A stretch of 64,000 nt of DNA from Enoplolaimus lenunculus (GCA_030248215.1 JASANG010002954.1:62001-126000); one strand, 5' to 3'; numbered from the stretch's first letter, positions 21,919-33,395 are shown. The notes: generated from the letters alone by a model not told the origin. Numbers and translations: made by a program.

Positions 21919-22576
21919 ACTCGAAGGATAAAGCTGATATTGCAGGTATCTCACGATCAAAATGATTTGACCTCTCATGTCGTTCAACCAGGACCTTTGA
22001 TAAGGCTTCAATTCCGACCGAGAAATTTCAAAGGTTTACCTGGTCAGCATTAATTTAAGCTTTTAGATGTATTTGAAAACTGTTCCAGAGTCAAGTCGTT
22101 GAAGCCCAACCTTAGCCTAAGCTGTCAGCAAACATTTAAGCTCTTACATGTAGGCAGCGAAATGTACAAAAGCTAATATTTTAAGATGCGTTCCAATTTC
22201 AATTCGGACCCAAAAAATTGGCTCAACCACAGCATAGAAGCAACCAAAAATACCGAAACGCACCTCAGCGAGAATTTTATTTCAAATCATTTTTTTTGCT
22301 GAATAATCATAACTGGCTGTTTCTACGTAAACATAAAACATCGAAATGAAAAAACTTCAAGCAATAAAATCGATAATTTGTTGCTTTTCACATAACCATC
22401 CACCCGTAACTATCAATTTCAATCGTAAATGGTCTCGTTTAAGCACCCCCCAGTATAGTAAAAACCAGTATAACGGTTTGGTGAGACGAAAATATCAAAA
22501 CGGAACGTAGGTTCCCCCCAGTTTAACTGGGTGGGTCGACTCGGCGATTGAAAACACAATTTTGCTTACAAATTGT

Positions 22577-22920
22577 GGCCAATGTTTACTTTAAGGGGCG
22601 TCCATGTTTCTGGTGGGACTATTAAAGAGTAGGTTTCGATTCTAGATTACAGTTTTTTGTTTAGGTTTAGGTTTAGGCTTAGGCTTAGGAACACATTTTT
22701 GCAACGATTAGGCTTAGGTTTAGGCTTAGGAACACATTTTTGCAACGCTTACGCTGAGGCTAAGGCTTAGGAATACATTTTTGCAACACTTAGGCTTAGG
22801 CTTAGGCTTAGGAACACATTTTTGCAACGCTTTGGCTTAGGAACACATTTTTGCAACGCTTTGGCTTAGGCTTACGGATATGCTTAATCTACTAATACGC
22901 CCCTAAAAGTATCATTGGCC
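22577..22920 (+). mobile_element. GGCCAATGTTAC subfamily MITE with compound internal repeat
   Basis: Starts GGCCAATGTTTACTTTAAGG and ends CCCTAAAAGTATCATTGGCC. The flanks CAAATTGT and CAAATAGT are 7 of 8 identical. TTAGGC blocks alternate five times with GGAACACATTTTTGCAACG or close variants, making a higher-order repeat inside the element. Confidence 0.9.
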
Positions 22921-22939
22921 CAAATAGTTACGCGACGCT

Positions 22940-23330
22940 GTGTAGCTATTGATGTACGTTACCGTACAAGGGCTGGACGGCAACGAAAAATAGTCAAAAA
23001 GTATAGCGCTACCCTTGTGTAGGTGCCTGTCTTGTAAATAGCTTTTAATACTACGGGTCTTTGAATTTTATGAACTCGAAGGGTAGCGCTATACTCGCCG
23101 TGCGCCTGCCGACGCCGCCGTGCGCCTGCCGACGCCGCCGTGCGCCTGCCGACGCCGCCGGTCGCCGGCCGACGCCGCCGTGCGCCGGCCGACGTCGCCG
23201 TACGCCTGCGTCGCCGCCCGCCGTCACACGAAGCCGTGTACCATTAAATAGGTTTCGCGTATGTTTTTGTAAGCAACGCGTAGCGGCGTTCGGCAGGTGT
23301 CGGGCACAGTAAAGTATAGCACAACCATAA
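22940..23330. repeat. GC-rich repeat with about six 20-bp units (core 23098-23220)
   Basis: The core repeats GTGCGCCTGCCGACGCCGCC with small changes. It sits between GTAGCGCTATACTCGCC and AAGCAACGCGTAGCGG, inside sequence that shares TATAGCGCTAC and GTATAGCACAACC-like motifs on both sides. A truncated relative is at 19885-19950. GC content is far above the surrounding AT-rich DNA. The plus strand is open but encodes only Arg/Pro/Ala repeats, so a gene is not supported. Confidence 0.7.
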
Positions 23331-23867
23331 CAGTAGTTTTAACCCCCCTCACCTGGGTCAGCCACCTACGTGCGGTCCATGGGGGGTTATAACTACTCAT
23401 AACATTTCCGATTTTGCTTGCAAGTTTCAGTTAATAAAAGACCCGGTCCAACTAGACGCGTTTCGAAATATGGTGACAAAAATAGCATCCTCGTTCATCA
23501 GCATGGACGCCTGAAGCATTCAAACCGGATAAGAGCACAACAATTTCGGCAACAATCTTGAAGTTAAACGTCCAGCGGTCCCACCAGTCCCTCTTGGACG
23601 ATTCCGCCACACAAGAGCAGTTTCACTCTGATAGCAGTCTGCAGATAAGATTTTAGACAAATTTTCATAAGTATCCAAACAATGTTGGTGGTTTGTAAAC
23701 CAGGCACCGGTTAACATTAACCATTTTTGATTGGTCCGCCGGAACTTTGTAGTCAATTAGCTAAAAATCTAATTAAACATGCACAAAATACCGCAACAAT
23801 TTGTTCTATATATGCACAGATACCATAGCAGCACTATGCTATATATAAGTAGAGTGTGGACAAGGGC

Positions 23868-24263
23868 TGATATGCTCAAATGCGTATAGCTCCTATCATC
23901 AGTTAGCGATAGGTTTTCAAACTGACGAACAACTGCAGTTGCAGATCTCAAATTTGGTAGCGAAGTAGGGCAAATCAAACGCGAATAATATGCTGAATTT
24001 TGAACCTCACCATGCGGTGGTTCCAAGGTGACAGGACCTATCACCAACTGGTGATAGGTGCTACTCACATTTGAGAATACGGGCTAAAGTTTTTCATTCC
24101 ACCAATGTATAACTGCAACTAAAAGCATAGCACAGAATATATTTACCGTTTAAGGTGGTAAATATATTCTGTGCTATGCTTTTAGTTGCAGTTATACATT
24201 GGTGGAATGAAAAACTTTAGCCCGTATTCTCAAATGTGAGTAGCACCTATCACCAGTTGGTGA
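23868..24263. mobile_element. CACCTATCACCAGTTGGTGA-family element ending in a perfect palindrome
   Basis: A family element runs from about 23868 (CTCAAATGCGTATAGCTCC) to 24085 (TTGAGAATACGGGC), with inverted ends. Its right end then continues into a mirror copy. Positions 24041-24147 and 24157-24263 are exact reverse complements, 107 bp each, around a 9-bp loop. This looks like a fold-back junction between two insertions or an inverted duplication of one end. Confidence 0.9.
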
Positions 24264-25111
24264 CAAAAATACAAGAAAATGCTAAAATATGACAATTTCT
24301 TAAAAAACATGATTCACAAGGGACTGAATGTAAACCTATCACTAAATGTTGCTGAACCAGCTGAAAATGTGTGCCAAAAATAAAAACATCTAAAAAGTAT
24401 ACAAAGAACAACAATTTAAGGACATTTTTGCCATATACAATTGCGAAAATACACGCCTGGTTTATATAATAAACAATAACAAACTTATATTAAAAAAGTG
24501 TGTAAAAATAGCTGCAGGTTAAAAAATTTTTTGTTCGACGTTGGCCCAACGCCACTTGAGACGACGCGGCCGCATTCAAACAAACTGGCCGGCCAGACTT
24601 CAAAGTCAGCAGAGTTGCTGGATTTGAACATTTTCTCAAAATATATTATAAATATGTAAACATAAACGAAACCCGTTCACCGTGAGAAACTGGCCAAATT
24701 TTGATTTTTAATACTGTTCGATTGCCAAATGAGCACATCGCAAGAAGACTCCAGGCAAACGCGGTGTTGTTGTTCCGTTCAGTTGGAATACCGAGTCGAT
24801 GAATCGACGCTTCAGCGGTTCTGTGCTTACCAGTGATGATGCCGCATAGTGACGCACGACGCCGTATGCCATTCAAATCATTCAAACGTATAAGGGTTGC
24901 GCTGTACTTTTTTGATGTCCGAATTCGTTATGGACAGTGCAATAGTAATAAATAACAAATCAGCTGAGTAGTATAAATATTTATACAATGCCAACGACAA
25001 AATGTGAATTTTCAAAAAAATGCGAACTCATTTTAGGAAATTACTATCAGTAAAATATATGTAAACAGAAATATATTCACACAGGTTGAAAATACTGGTG
25101 AAAAATGGCTT

Positions 25112-25390
25112 AAGCCCTATTCACACGTGCAAGATTTTGTTGCGAGAACTTGCAGCAGGAAATTGCACGTAGAACTTGCCGTTTTTCATCAGCCAATGAG
25201 AAAGCGGTTGCAATAAATTCAGTGACCCTGAATGGTTATTTACACATGTGAACTAAATTCCTAGCTGTGATTTTTAATGAATCATTTGCAGCTGCAAGTT
25301 TTTAGAACGGGATTTTTGACAAAACTTGCAAGTGCAAGTTGAAGCTGCGAGTTCTCGCAGCAAAAGCTTGCACGTTTGAATAAGGCTTTA
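25112..25390. mobile_element. GTGCAAG-family MITE, copy 1
   Basis: Ends AAGCCCTATTCACACGTGCA and GCTTGCACGTTTGAATAAGG are inverted and are flanked by TA on each side. Interior palindromic tracts such as AACTTGCAGC and GCTGCAAGTT can fold. TA flanks suggest a Tc1/mariner-type target preference; inference from two bases only. Confidence 0.8.
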
Positions 25391-25671
25391 GGTAAACATA
25401 CATAGAGCTTTGAAGTTTTCAAATGTTTAGACGGGATTCAATGATGCCGTCACTGCAATCAGCCCTGATTCCAGTCCTCAAAAAACTAAAATCTAATTTA
25501 GAAAAAAGTCTGACAAAACTCTCTAATACCTAAGTTAATATATGCTCGACTGTCTAGTATTGAGATTTAGTCGTTTTCTATATAATCGAATCAGAAGATA
25601 AAGATATAAACCCGTGATTGAAATAAAAACAATTTATTTAAATGGGTTTTTTCGTTTGCTTAAAGCCCCAT

Positions 25672-25964
25672 TCACACGTGCAAGTTTTTGCAGCGACAAA
25701 TCTTAGCTGTAACTTGCATAAAATACTTGCAGCTGCAAGTGTTTTCAAAGAAACATTCCGATTGAGTAATCAAACTGCAGGTGCAAGAAATTCAAGCGAC
25801 TTGTAACTGCGTTCACAGGTGCGAATTAAATTCAACAGCATGAAATCCATGTGAATAATTTGCAGCTGCAAGAACTTCAAAGCTGTTTTGTTACCAAACT
25901 TGCACATGCAAATTGCACGTGCAAGTCTTTGCTGTAAAATCTTGGACGTGTGAATTGGGCTTTA
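25672..25964. mobile_element. GTGCAAG-family MITE, copy 2
   Basis: Starts AAAGCCCCATTCACACGTGC and ends GGACGTGTGAATTGGGCTTT, with TA flanks. The interior differs from copy 1 but keeps the AGCTGCAAG motifs. Confidence 0.8.
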
Positions 25965-26057
25965 CACATCGAACATTCTGAGAAATTTCTAAATCCATTT
26001 CTAAAACACAAATCAACCATACGCATGAATACACTATAATTTCACTAAATTTTGCCA

Positions 26058-26165
26058 GTTGTCTAAGTCTAAGCCTCAGCTTGAGGATAAGTCTATAAAC
26101 AGAAAAATTTGGTCTAAAGCCAAAGCATACTCTATTCTAGTCTCGTGGCAAAATAGAATGCTGCT
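26058..26165 (-). repeat. TTAGGC-family fragment
   Basis: Contains AAGTCTAAGCCTCAGC, GGTCTAAAGCCAAAGC and CTAGTCTCGTGGCAAA, the right-hand part of the family, without ends. Confidence 0.45.
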
Positions 26166-26801
26166 ATAAAACAAGCACTTGCCAAAACTGTTTGTTTCCC
26201 CCCAAAATATCACGATACACCTCTGCATTTCAAAATTTCCACGCTGGCCCCTTAAGTTAGGATGGTACATTTTGCCAAAAAAGGTACGTTAAAAATGTCA
26301 CCTGAATTTGGCGTGGGTCGAGGCACATTTGGCTCTTGTAAATTACCTGCTCGGAGCAAGGGCGTATACAAGGGGGAGAGATTAATGGGAATCTATTCCC
26401 TATCAAAACATAAGTATAGCCAAGCGATAAAAAGCACTTTACTGACAAATTTGTTGGATCTTAGAGTCCAAATAATAGATTTATACCTGCCCGAAATATC
26501 CTAGCTAGGACCACTGGACTGTGGGGTGGGTTGCTATTTATGAAAATGTTTCTCAGGTGAAAAAAGCGTCAGGAGCCTATTTTTATGACGTAAATATGTT
26601 TTGCATACAAGAAACAAATATAATTTATAGGTTTATACGTTTAACCCATTTCGTATATAGGATCTACTTTATAGTCGAGTGGTGCTGACATAACCTTGGC
26701 CAATGCACTACAACAATCAACTTCAGTTGTTATATTTCAATAATTTAAGAACCTTGCAGCACAAGCATGTAACAGATGAAATACCTAAGCCTATAACCCT
26801 A

Positions 26802-27021
26802 GTACTGCAAAAAATGGCAAGTCAAATTGACTCTCTCCGAAAACACTTTTCCGGACTACACAAATTGAGTCAAATTCGTCTCCGCCAGAGTCAATTTCGA
26901 CTCACCCGAGTCACTCAGTGAGTCATATTTGACTCTGGCGGAGCCGAATTTGGCTCAGTTTGTCTAGTCCCGAAAGCCTATTTCGGAGAAAGTCAATTTG
27001 CCTCACTGTTTTTTGTAGTGT
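26802..27021. mobile_element. GAGTCA/TGACTC fold-back MITE, copy 1
   Basis: Near-palindrome of about 220 bp. It starts TACTGCAAAAAATGG and ends TTTTTTGTAGTG, with GTCAAATTGACTCTCTCCGA near one end and its inverse near the other. The interior is a string of GAGTCA and TGACTC motifs. Other copies are at 55667 and 60640. Confidence 0.85.
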
Positions 27022-27173
27022 AATGCTAGTCATGAACGTTAACTTAAACGTAAGCCTTAGCTTAAACATCAGACTGAACCCAAGTGTTCCAGTTTCTAAA
27101 TCCTCTCAGCTTTCTGTCTCATAAGAATGTTAACAGGTGCCTCCAATTCAAATCTGTATATACCTCATAAGAA

Positions 27174-27354
27174 ATGTATAGAACAGTACCGTAACAGTAG
27201 TATAGACATCTTCCTATAACCTACTTACGCCTAACCGTAAAAATGTGCTTATATACCTGTCAGCCTAAGCAAAATAATTTGTTTGAAGTAAGCTTACCCT
27301 ATTGCAGTCCCGCAGAAAAATGTTTCGCCACAGATCGTTTATACATATGCCAGA
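27174..27354 (-). mobile_element. TTAGGC-family MITE, degenerate
   Basis: ATGTATAGAACAGTACCGTA at the left and GATCGTTTATACATATGCC at the right are mutated family ends. Contains GCAGTCCCGCAGAAAAATG and few remaining TAAGCC units. Confidence 0.65.
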
Positions 27355-28029
27355 CTAGTGAGCAGTCAGTAACACAACTCAGCCTAAAACTCCGGATATT
27401 ACAAAACCACAACAGGCTACAGCCAAATTCCGTTTTTTGCCCTTTTAGCCCTCAGCAAACCAGTTTCTTTGAAAATATATGGCAAAGCTATGGAACGTTT
27501 TCTTACTGTAGGTCATTGTATAACTTTAAATTAAGTATTCCTTCGAAATGAAGACGTATTCTCGTCTAGGTATGTCAAAGTTGATTAGTTTGAATTCGAT
27601 ATTTATTTTGTCATAGGTAGCACACTGCTCCAGGCGTTGAGGTTAAAAAGAATGTGATGGTCAGCAAAACATTGTTAAATTCCAAGTATGTCAGGTTTAA
27701 TCTAAATACACCGTTTGAAGTTTTAAAATTAATACTTCGGTGTATAATTGAGTGTTCAATTTTAAAATAAATTTAAAAGACTTGCGTTTACTATCGATAT
27801 ATTTAGATGGAACAGTATCTGAACACAAAAAAAGCACCAGAGTCAAAGGTTAGCAAATTTTGTCAGAGCCGGTTGTGAAATAAAAATTACATTTGCGTTT
27901 GAAAATATCAACCATAATCGGAGAAATGTCGACAATTTATATACAATCTCAAAAATCTCTCAAACTTACACTCTCGCTAAAATGGAACTATAAAATAGGA
28001 GGAATTTCATCACCAAAATTTTGGCAATC

Positions 28030-28270
28030 TCCGGCACATTTTCTGCCGGATCCGGATGTCTATTTTATTTACAATCCTCCGACAAATCTTCTGCTGGATC
28101 CGGAAGTCTATTTTAATTTAGGATCCTCCGACGAACATTCTGCCGGATCCGGATGTCTATTATATTTCCAATCCTCCGACAAATCTTCTGCTGGATCCGG
28201 AAGTCTATTTTAATTTAGCATCCTCCGACAAACATTCTGCCGGATCCGGATGTCTATTTTATTTAGGATC
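28030..28270 (+). repeat. 49-bp minisatellite, about five units
   Basis: The unit is anchored by CCTCCGACAAATCTTCTG, GGATCCGGAAGTCTATTTTA and ATTTA, and repeats at 48-49 bp spacing (GAC at 28081, 28130, 28178, 28227). Two alternating unit types (GCTGGATCCGGAAG and GCCGGATCCGGATG) suggest a two-unit higher-order repeat. The ORF running through it has no homology, and the 49-bp period shifts frame, so no protein is claimed. Confidence 0.85.
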
Positions 28271-28660
28271 TGGATGGGAACTTCCATTTACACCGTACAA
28301 TGCAGTGATAACAGTCGACCTCGCAGAAAAGTACATAAAAGCTGTTCGTTGACAAATTCGAATATAATTTCGTTTTCGAAACACAGTAGAAAAGTCACTT
28401 TTGTTCCTGAATAACTCATGATTATACAAAGTATTCTAACAGCTCGCAGCACGCAAAAGAATAAATTTAATTGAACTAATTCACAATCTCATACAATTTT
28501 ATACTGGACAAAACCATGGCACAAAAAGTAACATGACAAGTATTCAAACAAACCAAAATAACGATTCCGAATCACAAATAGGCTCCATTAAACGATTTAG
28601 ACTTAAAAAAATTTAAAGTCAATAATAAAAAAAATAACAAAGGGTATCATTACTAGTGAC

Positions 28661-28842
28661 GGCCAATGTAAAAAACAGGGGCCGAACAGTATTATCAGCA
28701 TATTCCTAAGCCAAAGCCTACGCGTATGAATTAGCATATTCCTAAGCTTAAGTCTAAGCCAAGCCAAAAAATAGTCCAAAGCTTAAGCTTACTCTTTTCT
28801 AGTCCCACCGAAAAACGTCCCGCCCGTGATCTTTACATGGGC
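28661..28842 (-). mobile_element. TTAGGC-family MITE
   Basis: Starts GGCCAATGTAAAAAACAGGG and ends GATCTTTACATGGGC. It has the AATAGTCCAAAGCTTAAGC and AGTCCCACCGAAAAACG blocks with a few TAAGCC units. Flanking duplication not clear. Confidence 0.8.
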
Positions 28843-29151
28843 TCTAATTACAAACAAACAGAACACAAATATCAAGTTTAAATTTCACTAAAGCAGATTC
28901 AATGCAAAATGAAACGTAACCCGAATAGAAAAGTTGAATTTAGGAATACATCAATGTATTTCAACTCGGCGTTTGCATGTGAACAATTAAACAAGCAGGG
29001 CATTACTGATTTTACACTAAACTCTTCCCAAACCGCTTGCAAGTCTCTTGAAAACATTTACTAAATTCAACCGCCAGTGCTCCCAGCGGAGTCATGTTTT
29101 AATTAAATTACACGCTGTAAAAGAAACAATATTTCAATAAAACAAGTGCCC

Positions 29152-29515
29152 GTATATTCAAATGTGTGTTGCACCTTTCACTAGTTAATGATAACTCTTG
29201 TAACTTTCGAATCAGTGGCTCATGAATACATTAAGGGGTGGAACGTTTTTCTGTGGGACTGCAATAGAGTAAGGTTAAGCTTTAGACTAATTTTTTGTTT
29301 GACTTAGGCTTATGTATATGAGTATAATACTGTTATATCCATATTCTTTACATTGGCCGAATTAGTGAACGGCTAGTTTCGAAATTCAGCACATTCTTCG
29401 CATTTGATTTGTCCTACTGCGGCCCCAGTTTCGAGGACTGCAGTTGCAGGGGTTCGTTAGTTCGAACACGTGTCAATAACTGGTGAAGCTTCTAAACGCA
29501 AATTTTGTGAGTACG
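29152..29515. mobile_element. CACCTATCACCAGTTGGTGA-family element interrupted by a TTAGGC MITE
   Basis: The left part (CCCGTATATTCAAATGTGTG, CACTAGTTAATGATAAC) and right part (CAATAACTGGTGAAGC, AATTTTGTGAGTACGG) belong to the palindromic-end family. The insertion at 29217-29358 splits them. The interior block GCACATTCTTCGCATTTGAT is shared with the intronic copy at 48871. Confidence 0.7.
29217..29358 (+). mobile_element. Nested TTAGGC-family MITE
   Basis: Starts GGCTCATGAATACATTAAGG and ends TTCTTTACATTGGCC. The flanks GAATCAGT and GAATTAGT are 7 of 8 identical. Only one or two TTAGGC units remain. It sits inside an older element of another family. Confidence 0.88.
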
Positions 29516-29836
29516 GTCAAACGAATGAATAATAGCGCCACAGGATAAAAGCAAAATTTCGCAGGTTTTGTAAGTTGCGAACGGTATGATCAATGTTTAA
29601 TTTTATCTGACAAGTTCTATTATTGTTACAAACCTATTGACGTGTTCACAAACGTTTTTCAATCTTTTTGTCTGTTTCACTAATTTCAGCGAGTTTCCAA
29701 TTAAGACTTTTAGTTTTACACTAACCTTTTCCGGCAGGCTTCCAACCATAATAAGCGTAATCGGAATTATAATTTAAGTTTTGATACTCATTTGATTGTT
29801 GAGAAAAAATTCTAAAACATTAAATGCTCTGTGTAT

Positions 29837-30268
29837 CAAGGTGCAAACCGGAACTGGATTATACCGGAATCGAAACAGCAAATTTATACCGGAATTGGAA
29901 CCGCAAATTTATACCGGAATTGTAATCGAAATTGGACTCGAAACAAGAAATTTTGTGACTGTACGAATAATTTGTATTGACAAATATCATGTCAATTTAG
30001 GGTGTCTGTTGGCTGGTAACAACTTTCAAAAACGTTGCATGAACAAGCTGGCGATGATTTTTAGTTCTGTAAAAACTAATCTGCAATCAACTATTGATAA
30101 GTTAACTCATCGAAAGCAGTTTAAAAGATAAATAATACAAATTTTTTTATGCAGCGTATCGCAACAAGTAAGATTAAAATTTTAAAATTCCATTTCTGAA
30201 TGATTGCGCAATCGGAATCGGATTCGTTTTGAATCGGAATTCTAAATCGGAATCCCGGTTGCACCCTG
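29837..30268. mobile_element. CAGGGTGCAACCGG-family element
   Basis: Left CAAGGTGCAAACCGGAACTG and right AATCCCGGTTGCACCCTG are inverted ends of a 432-bp non-coding element. The interior has repeated ATACCGGAATTGGAACCG-like motifs. Flanks do not give a clear duplication. Confidence 0.7.
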
Positions 30269-30669
30269 GTTTGTACCAATTAACTTCAGGCGTAAGCATA
30301 TGACCTCAGATGATGTAGGGCAAGATTTCATGTCATTCAAGTAGAAACAACAGAAATTTTTTCTTAAGAACTGTTCACCAGCTCTTCAACTCCAAATGTT
30401 AAGATAATTGACACAATACCGAAAAAGTTGGAATTTCGGCATAGGAATTACGTTTGGCCGAAATCGAAATAAGAATATAAATTTGCCAAACTTTCAGTCC
30501 GAATTGGATTTCCAAATTCCGATGAAACCGTGTTTTCCGGTGTACTTTCCAGTTAATACTTCTAATTTGCATTAACATTTTTCGTACAACTAAATACAAA
30601 CGTTCGAAACACAAAAGCCAAAACATCAAACACCGAAGAAATTTTACAAACAAAACACAAAACGTAAAC

Positions 30670-31868
30670 CTATTTTTTCCGCAATTTAAATTCAGAAGGT
30701 GGCACTTCATTCGCAAGCCGTTTGCACGATTGCAACCCTCTAGTAGACCGTCCATTTTCAACTGTCGTATTTGCTTCAGACCCAAAAACTTCGCCACCCG
30801 TCGCCGTGAGGAAGCCTGTCGTAAAGCGATCTCCGAACAAATCTTCAGCGAAACTTGGCACAGGACCCACTAATAGCCGTCCGTCGCACAAGTTACCATG
30901 GTGATACCTAGGCCCCACAGAAAACGATTGATTCATCCCTAGCCATTTTCGTTGATGACCCAATACCACAGATCCCTCTATTAGGCTTGCGTCTTGAGTC
31001 CACCTAAATATTCCTTTTTGGTTACCACCATCTAATCCCACACCAGAGACCCTATCATTATTGACCAACACATTCCTGTTCCCAAAGCCATCTCTCAAAC
31101 CATCCCCTAATTCAGACTGCGAGCTATTACCAGCCGCTACGCTTGCATTTGCACCAATACTCGCATATTCCGAAAACGAAATATTGTTCGATACCGTAAG
31201 CCCATGACGACATCCGATGTTATTGTAAAACAATTGAGTTCCGTACTCAGGTACAACTGGGTTAACATCATCTCCATCATCGACGCAAGTAAACGGATTT
31301 CCACCGTTCAACCTTTCTCCTCTTAACGTAGCTGAAGCGAGGCTCATATTATGCTGAATGCCCATTCTCGACATCCGTTTAGTAGAGCATCCAGCATAGC
31401 CAGCCGGACTCAAACCTGCGCTTAACTCATATGACTCCTTCCCGTATTCCAACCCCACTCCTGCATTACGAACTTGGTTTACCTTCGGTTTACCTTCCCC
31501 TGGATTTGCGCCAGAACAGTCCTTATCGAACTCACCTGACACCTGTGCCATTTGACCCTGCCGATTCTTACCACCAAGCAGCACCGCTTCTAGCCGTTCG
31601 TCAATCTCAACGTTATTTTCTGGCCAGTTTCTATTCACAAGTTCCGCTAACTCGTCAAAAACGTCGGTCAAAATTTCATTTGCTATGGGGACCATTAACG
31701 CTGGATGCAGTCCTTGTAGTATTCGTGACGCAATTTCACGCATTGGAATGATTTCTGTTGACGCTACAGATTCCACAGGTTTTTCGTTTGCTGCAGTAGC
31801 CGGAATACAAGTCTTCGAACACGAAGGTGAGATTATTTGCTGTGCTGTCTTGTTCTTTCGATTAATGT
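30670..31868 (-). CDS. Unrecognised gene, last exon (399 codons with stop)
   Basis: Function not recognised. The exon is read on the minus strand from an acceptor (TTTTTAATTCAG) at 31869-31870 to a TAG at 30670-30672, giving about 398 residues. A longer in-frame reading to 31917 exists, but its first 16 residues are hydrophobic intron-like sequence ending exactly at the acceptor. The exon joins in phase to 32701-32852, forming an Asp codon across the junction. Early on there is a probable helical stretch with many Leu, Ile and acidic residues (around IASRILQGLHPALMV and ILTDVFDELAELVNRNW). The rest is Gly/Asn/Ser-rich and probably disordered, ending in a basic LRKK. No signal peptide or membrane segment. 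A long open frame with mixed composition and phase-matched upstream exons supports a real gene. Confidence 0.7.
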
Positions 31869-32154
31869 CTGAATTAAAAAAGAACAATTTAAAACACAGA
31901 TGTAACCGTGTCACCAAAATTAGAATTGTAAAATATTTTTAACAGAACAGAACTTTTTTAATAATCCTAAGGAATCGTATTACGTTTATAAATAATATAA
32001 ATGTAGCAGCAACGCTTTTAAGCAGAAACCGGACGTTTGGTTAAAAGGTAGATTAAATTTCGTATTGTATCCACATAATTTCTAAGCGGTATTACGGCTA
32101 TATAAGGTCTGACCCTCTGCCTAAAAACGAAAAGAATGAATCGAAACAATGGCT

Positions 32155-32475
32155 GGGTTTCCGAAACCCTACTTAAGTACGACTTAGTACTTAAGCACGT
32201 GCTAAGTAATTACTTACGTCGCTGACTAAATCTGATTGATTACAAATTTACCATTCAGGCATACTACCCTTAGTCTAATTGAAATTGTAGACGCACGGTG
32301 CCTTCTTAATATAAAGCAAAACTATAACTTTCAATATTATGAGAATGGCTGGCATTCGGTGTTTTATTAGATTTTCCTCGAAATTTAAGTATTTACTTAA
32401 GTCGTCAACTTAAGTAATTACTTAATTATAACTTAAGTAAATACTTAAGTAAGATTTCGAAAATCCAACCAATAT
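32155..32475. mobile_element. TTAAGTA-rich MITE in an intron of the minus-strand gene
   Basis: Ends GGCTGGGTTTCCGAAACCCT and, inverted, GGTTGGATTTTCGAAATCTT are imperfect inverted repeats. Each is followed by TACTTAAG-type repeats (ACTTAAGTACGACTTAGTAC near the left, AATTACTTAATTATAACTTA near the right). It lies wholly between the last two exons of the unknown gene. Confidence 0.65.
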
Positions 32476-32700
32476 CTATTAAAAGCTCTACTAAGAAAGG
32501 GGCTCTGCTTAGTGTTTATATTCGAATAACTTAAATTTTGTTTAACTTTACTACGGCTATGAATGTGATGCATGCATGTTGTCTCGAAAAGTGGGTTGGG
32601 GTTAGGCCAAAGCGCAATACACGCTAGTGTTGTATTTCCTTGCATAAACAACTATCCCCGAACATTGGCTTGATCAAATAACAACCACATTTAAAATTAC

Positions 32701-32852
32701 CTTTATGGCTGTATTGAACAGTTTTCACACGTGTTTCTACATCACTCGTTGTTTCTATTGCCTCATTTGATTTTCCATGATGGCAGCAGAGATTTTGTTC
32801 GCAAATGGTCGCGTTTTCAATTACTTTTCTCATTTCGCGCGTTGTTAAATCT
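32701..32852 (-). CDS. Unrecognised gene, internal exon (152 bp)
   Basis: Read on the minus strand between an acceptor TTTTTTCAG and a donor AAAG|GTAATT. It supplies 50 whole codons, one base completing an Arg codon from the upstream exon and one base starting the Asp codon of the last exon. The peptide runs DLTTREMRKVIENATICEQN and on through a CC-HH cluster (LCCHHG) to VKTVQYSHK. The Cys/His pair might bind metal, but the spacing fits no zinc finger I know. Confidence 0.65.
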
Positions 32853-33292
32853 CTGAAAAAATATTCAAAATATAATGTATTTTTGAATTTTCTTTATATA
32901 GAAGCAAACAAGACCAGAACAGCAAAGCTTTTCAAATTTCGATTACTATTAATTTTTTATCGCGGCGCTAAGTTACAAACAATAGCCAGCAAATAGGCAA
33001 CAGAAACAGGCTCTGTTGTTTTGGGCTGCTGATATCCACCCATCCAAGTCGAAAATTGAACATCAGAATACAGCCATAAGCCGTAAATCATGCATGGCAC
33101 CTATAGCCAGTTGGTTTACGGTTTGCACACAAACCAACAAACCTATGGTGTTTGCGTATCTGAAAGTCTGCGTGAAAGTAGATTAATTCTAGTGCAAAGC
33201 ATGCGTAAAAGTTTTAACTGCATTTTCACTGGTTCTTAAGTATAAACCCTATCATTACTGGCGATAAACAGTTAATAAAACAATCAATTTAC

Positions 33293-33395
33293 CTTGCAGG
33301 CTTGGAAACACTTTGAATCAGTTTCGAACGTTGAACCTGATCAAAAATGCCAGCCTTTCCGTACCGATTACGAAACACATTTGCGTTGACTTTGT
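33293..33395 (-). CDS. Unrecognised gene, internal exon (103 bp)
   Basis: The acceptor AAATTTTGCAG and the donor GCAAG|GTAAAT bound an open 34-residue segment, KVNANVFRNRYGKAGIFDQV followed by QRSKLIQSVSKPA. Its end phase matches the next exon at 32701-32852, giving an Arg codon split AG|A. It is rich in basic residues and could be a nucleic-acid-binding segment, but no family is recognised. The exon upstream is uncertain. A 57-bp open segment at 33476-33532 has matching phase but a weak acceptor, and an alternative donor GTAAGT overlaps it. Confidence 0.55.

Noticed and set aside
31869-31917. Start codon of the unknown gene at 31917
   Set aside because: The first 16 residues precede a good acceptor, and splicing there joins in phase to a further exon, so the start is upstream.
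31431-31942. Plus-strand frames of 85-106 codons
   Set aside because: They are the antisense of the long minus-strand exon, which is supported by phase-matched upstream exons.
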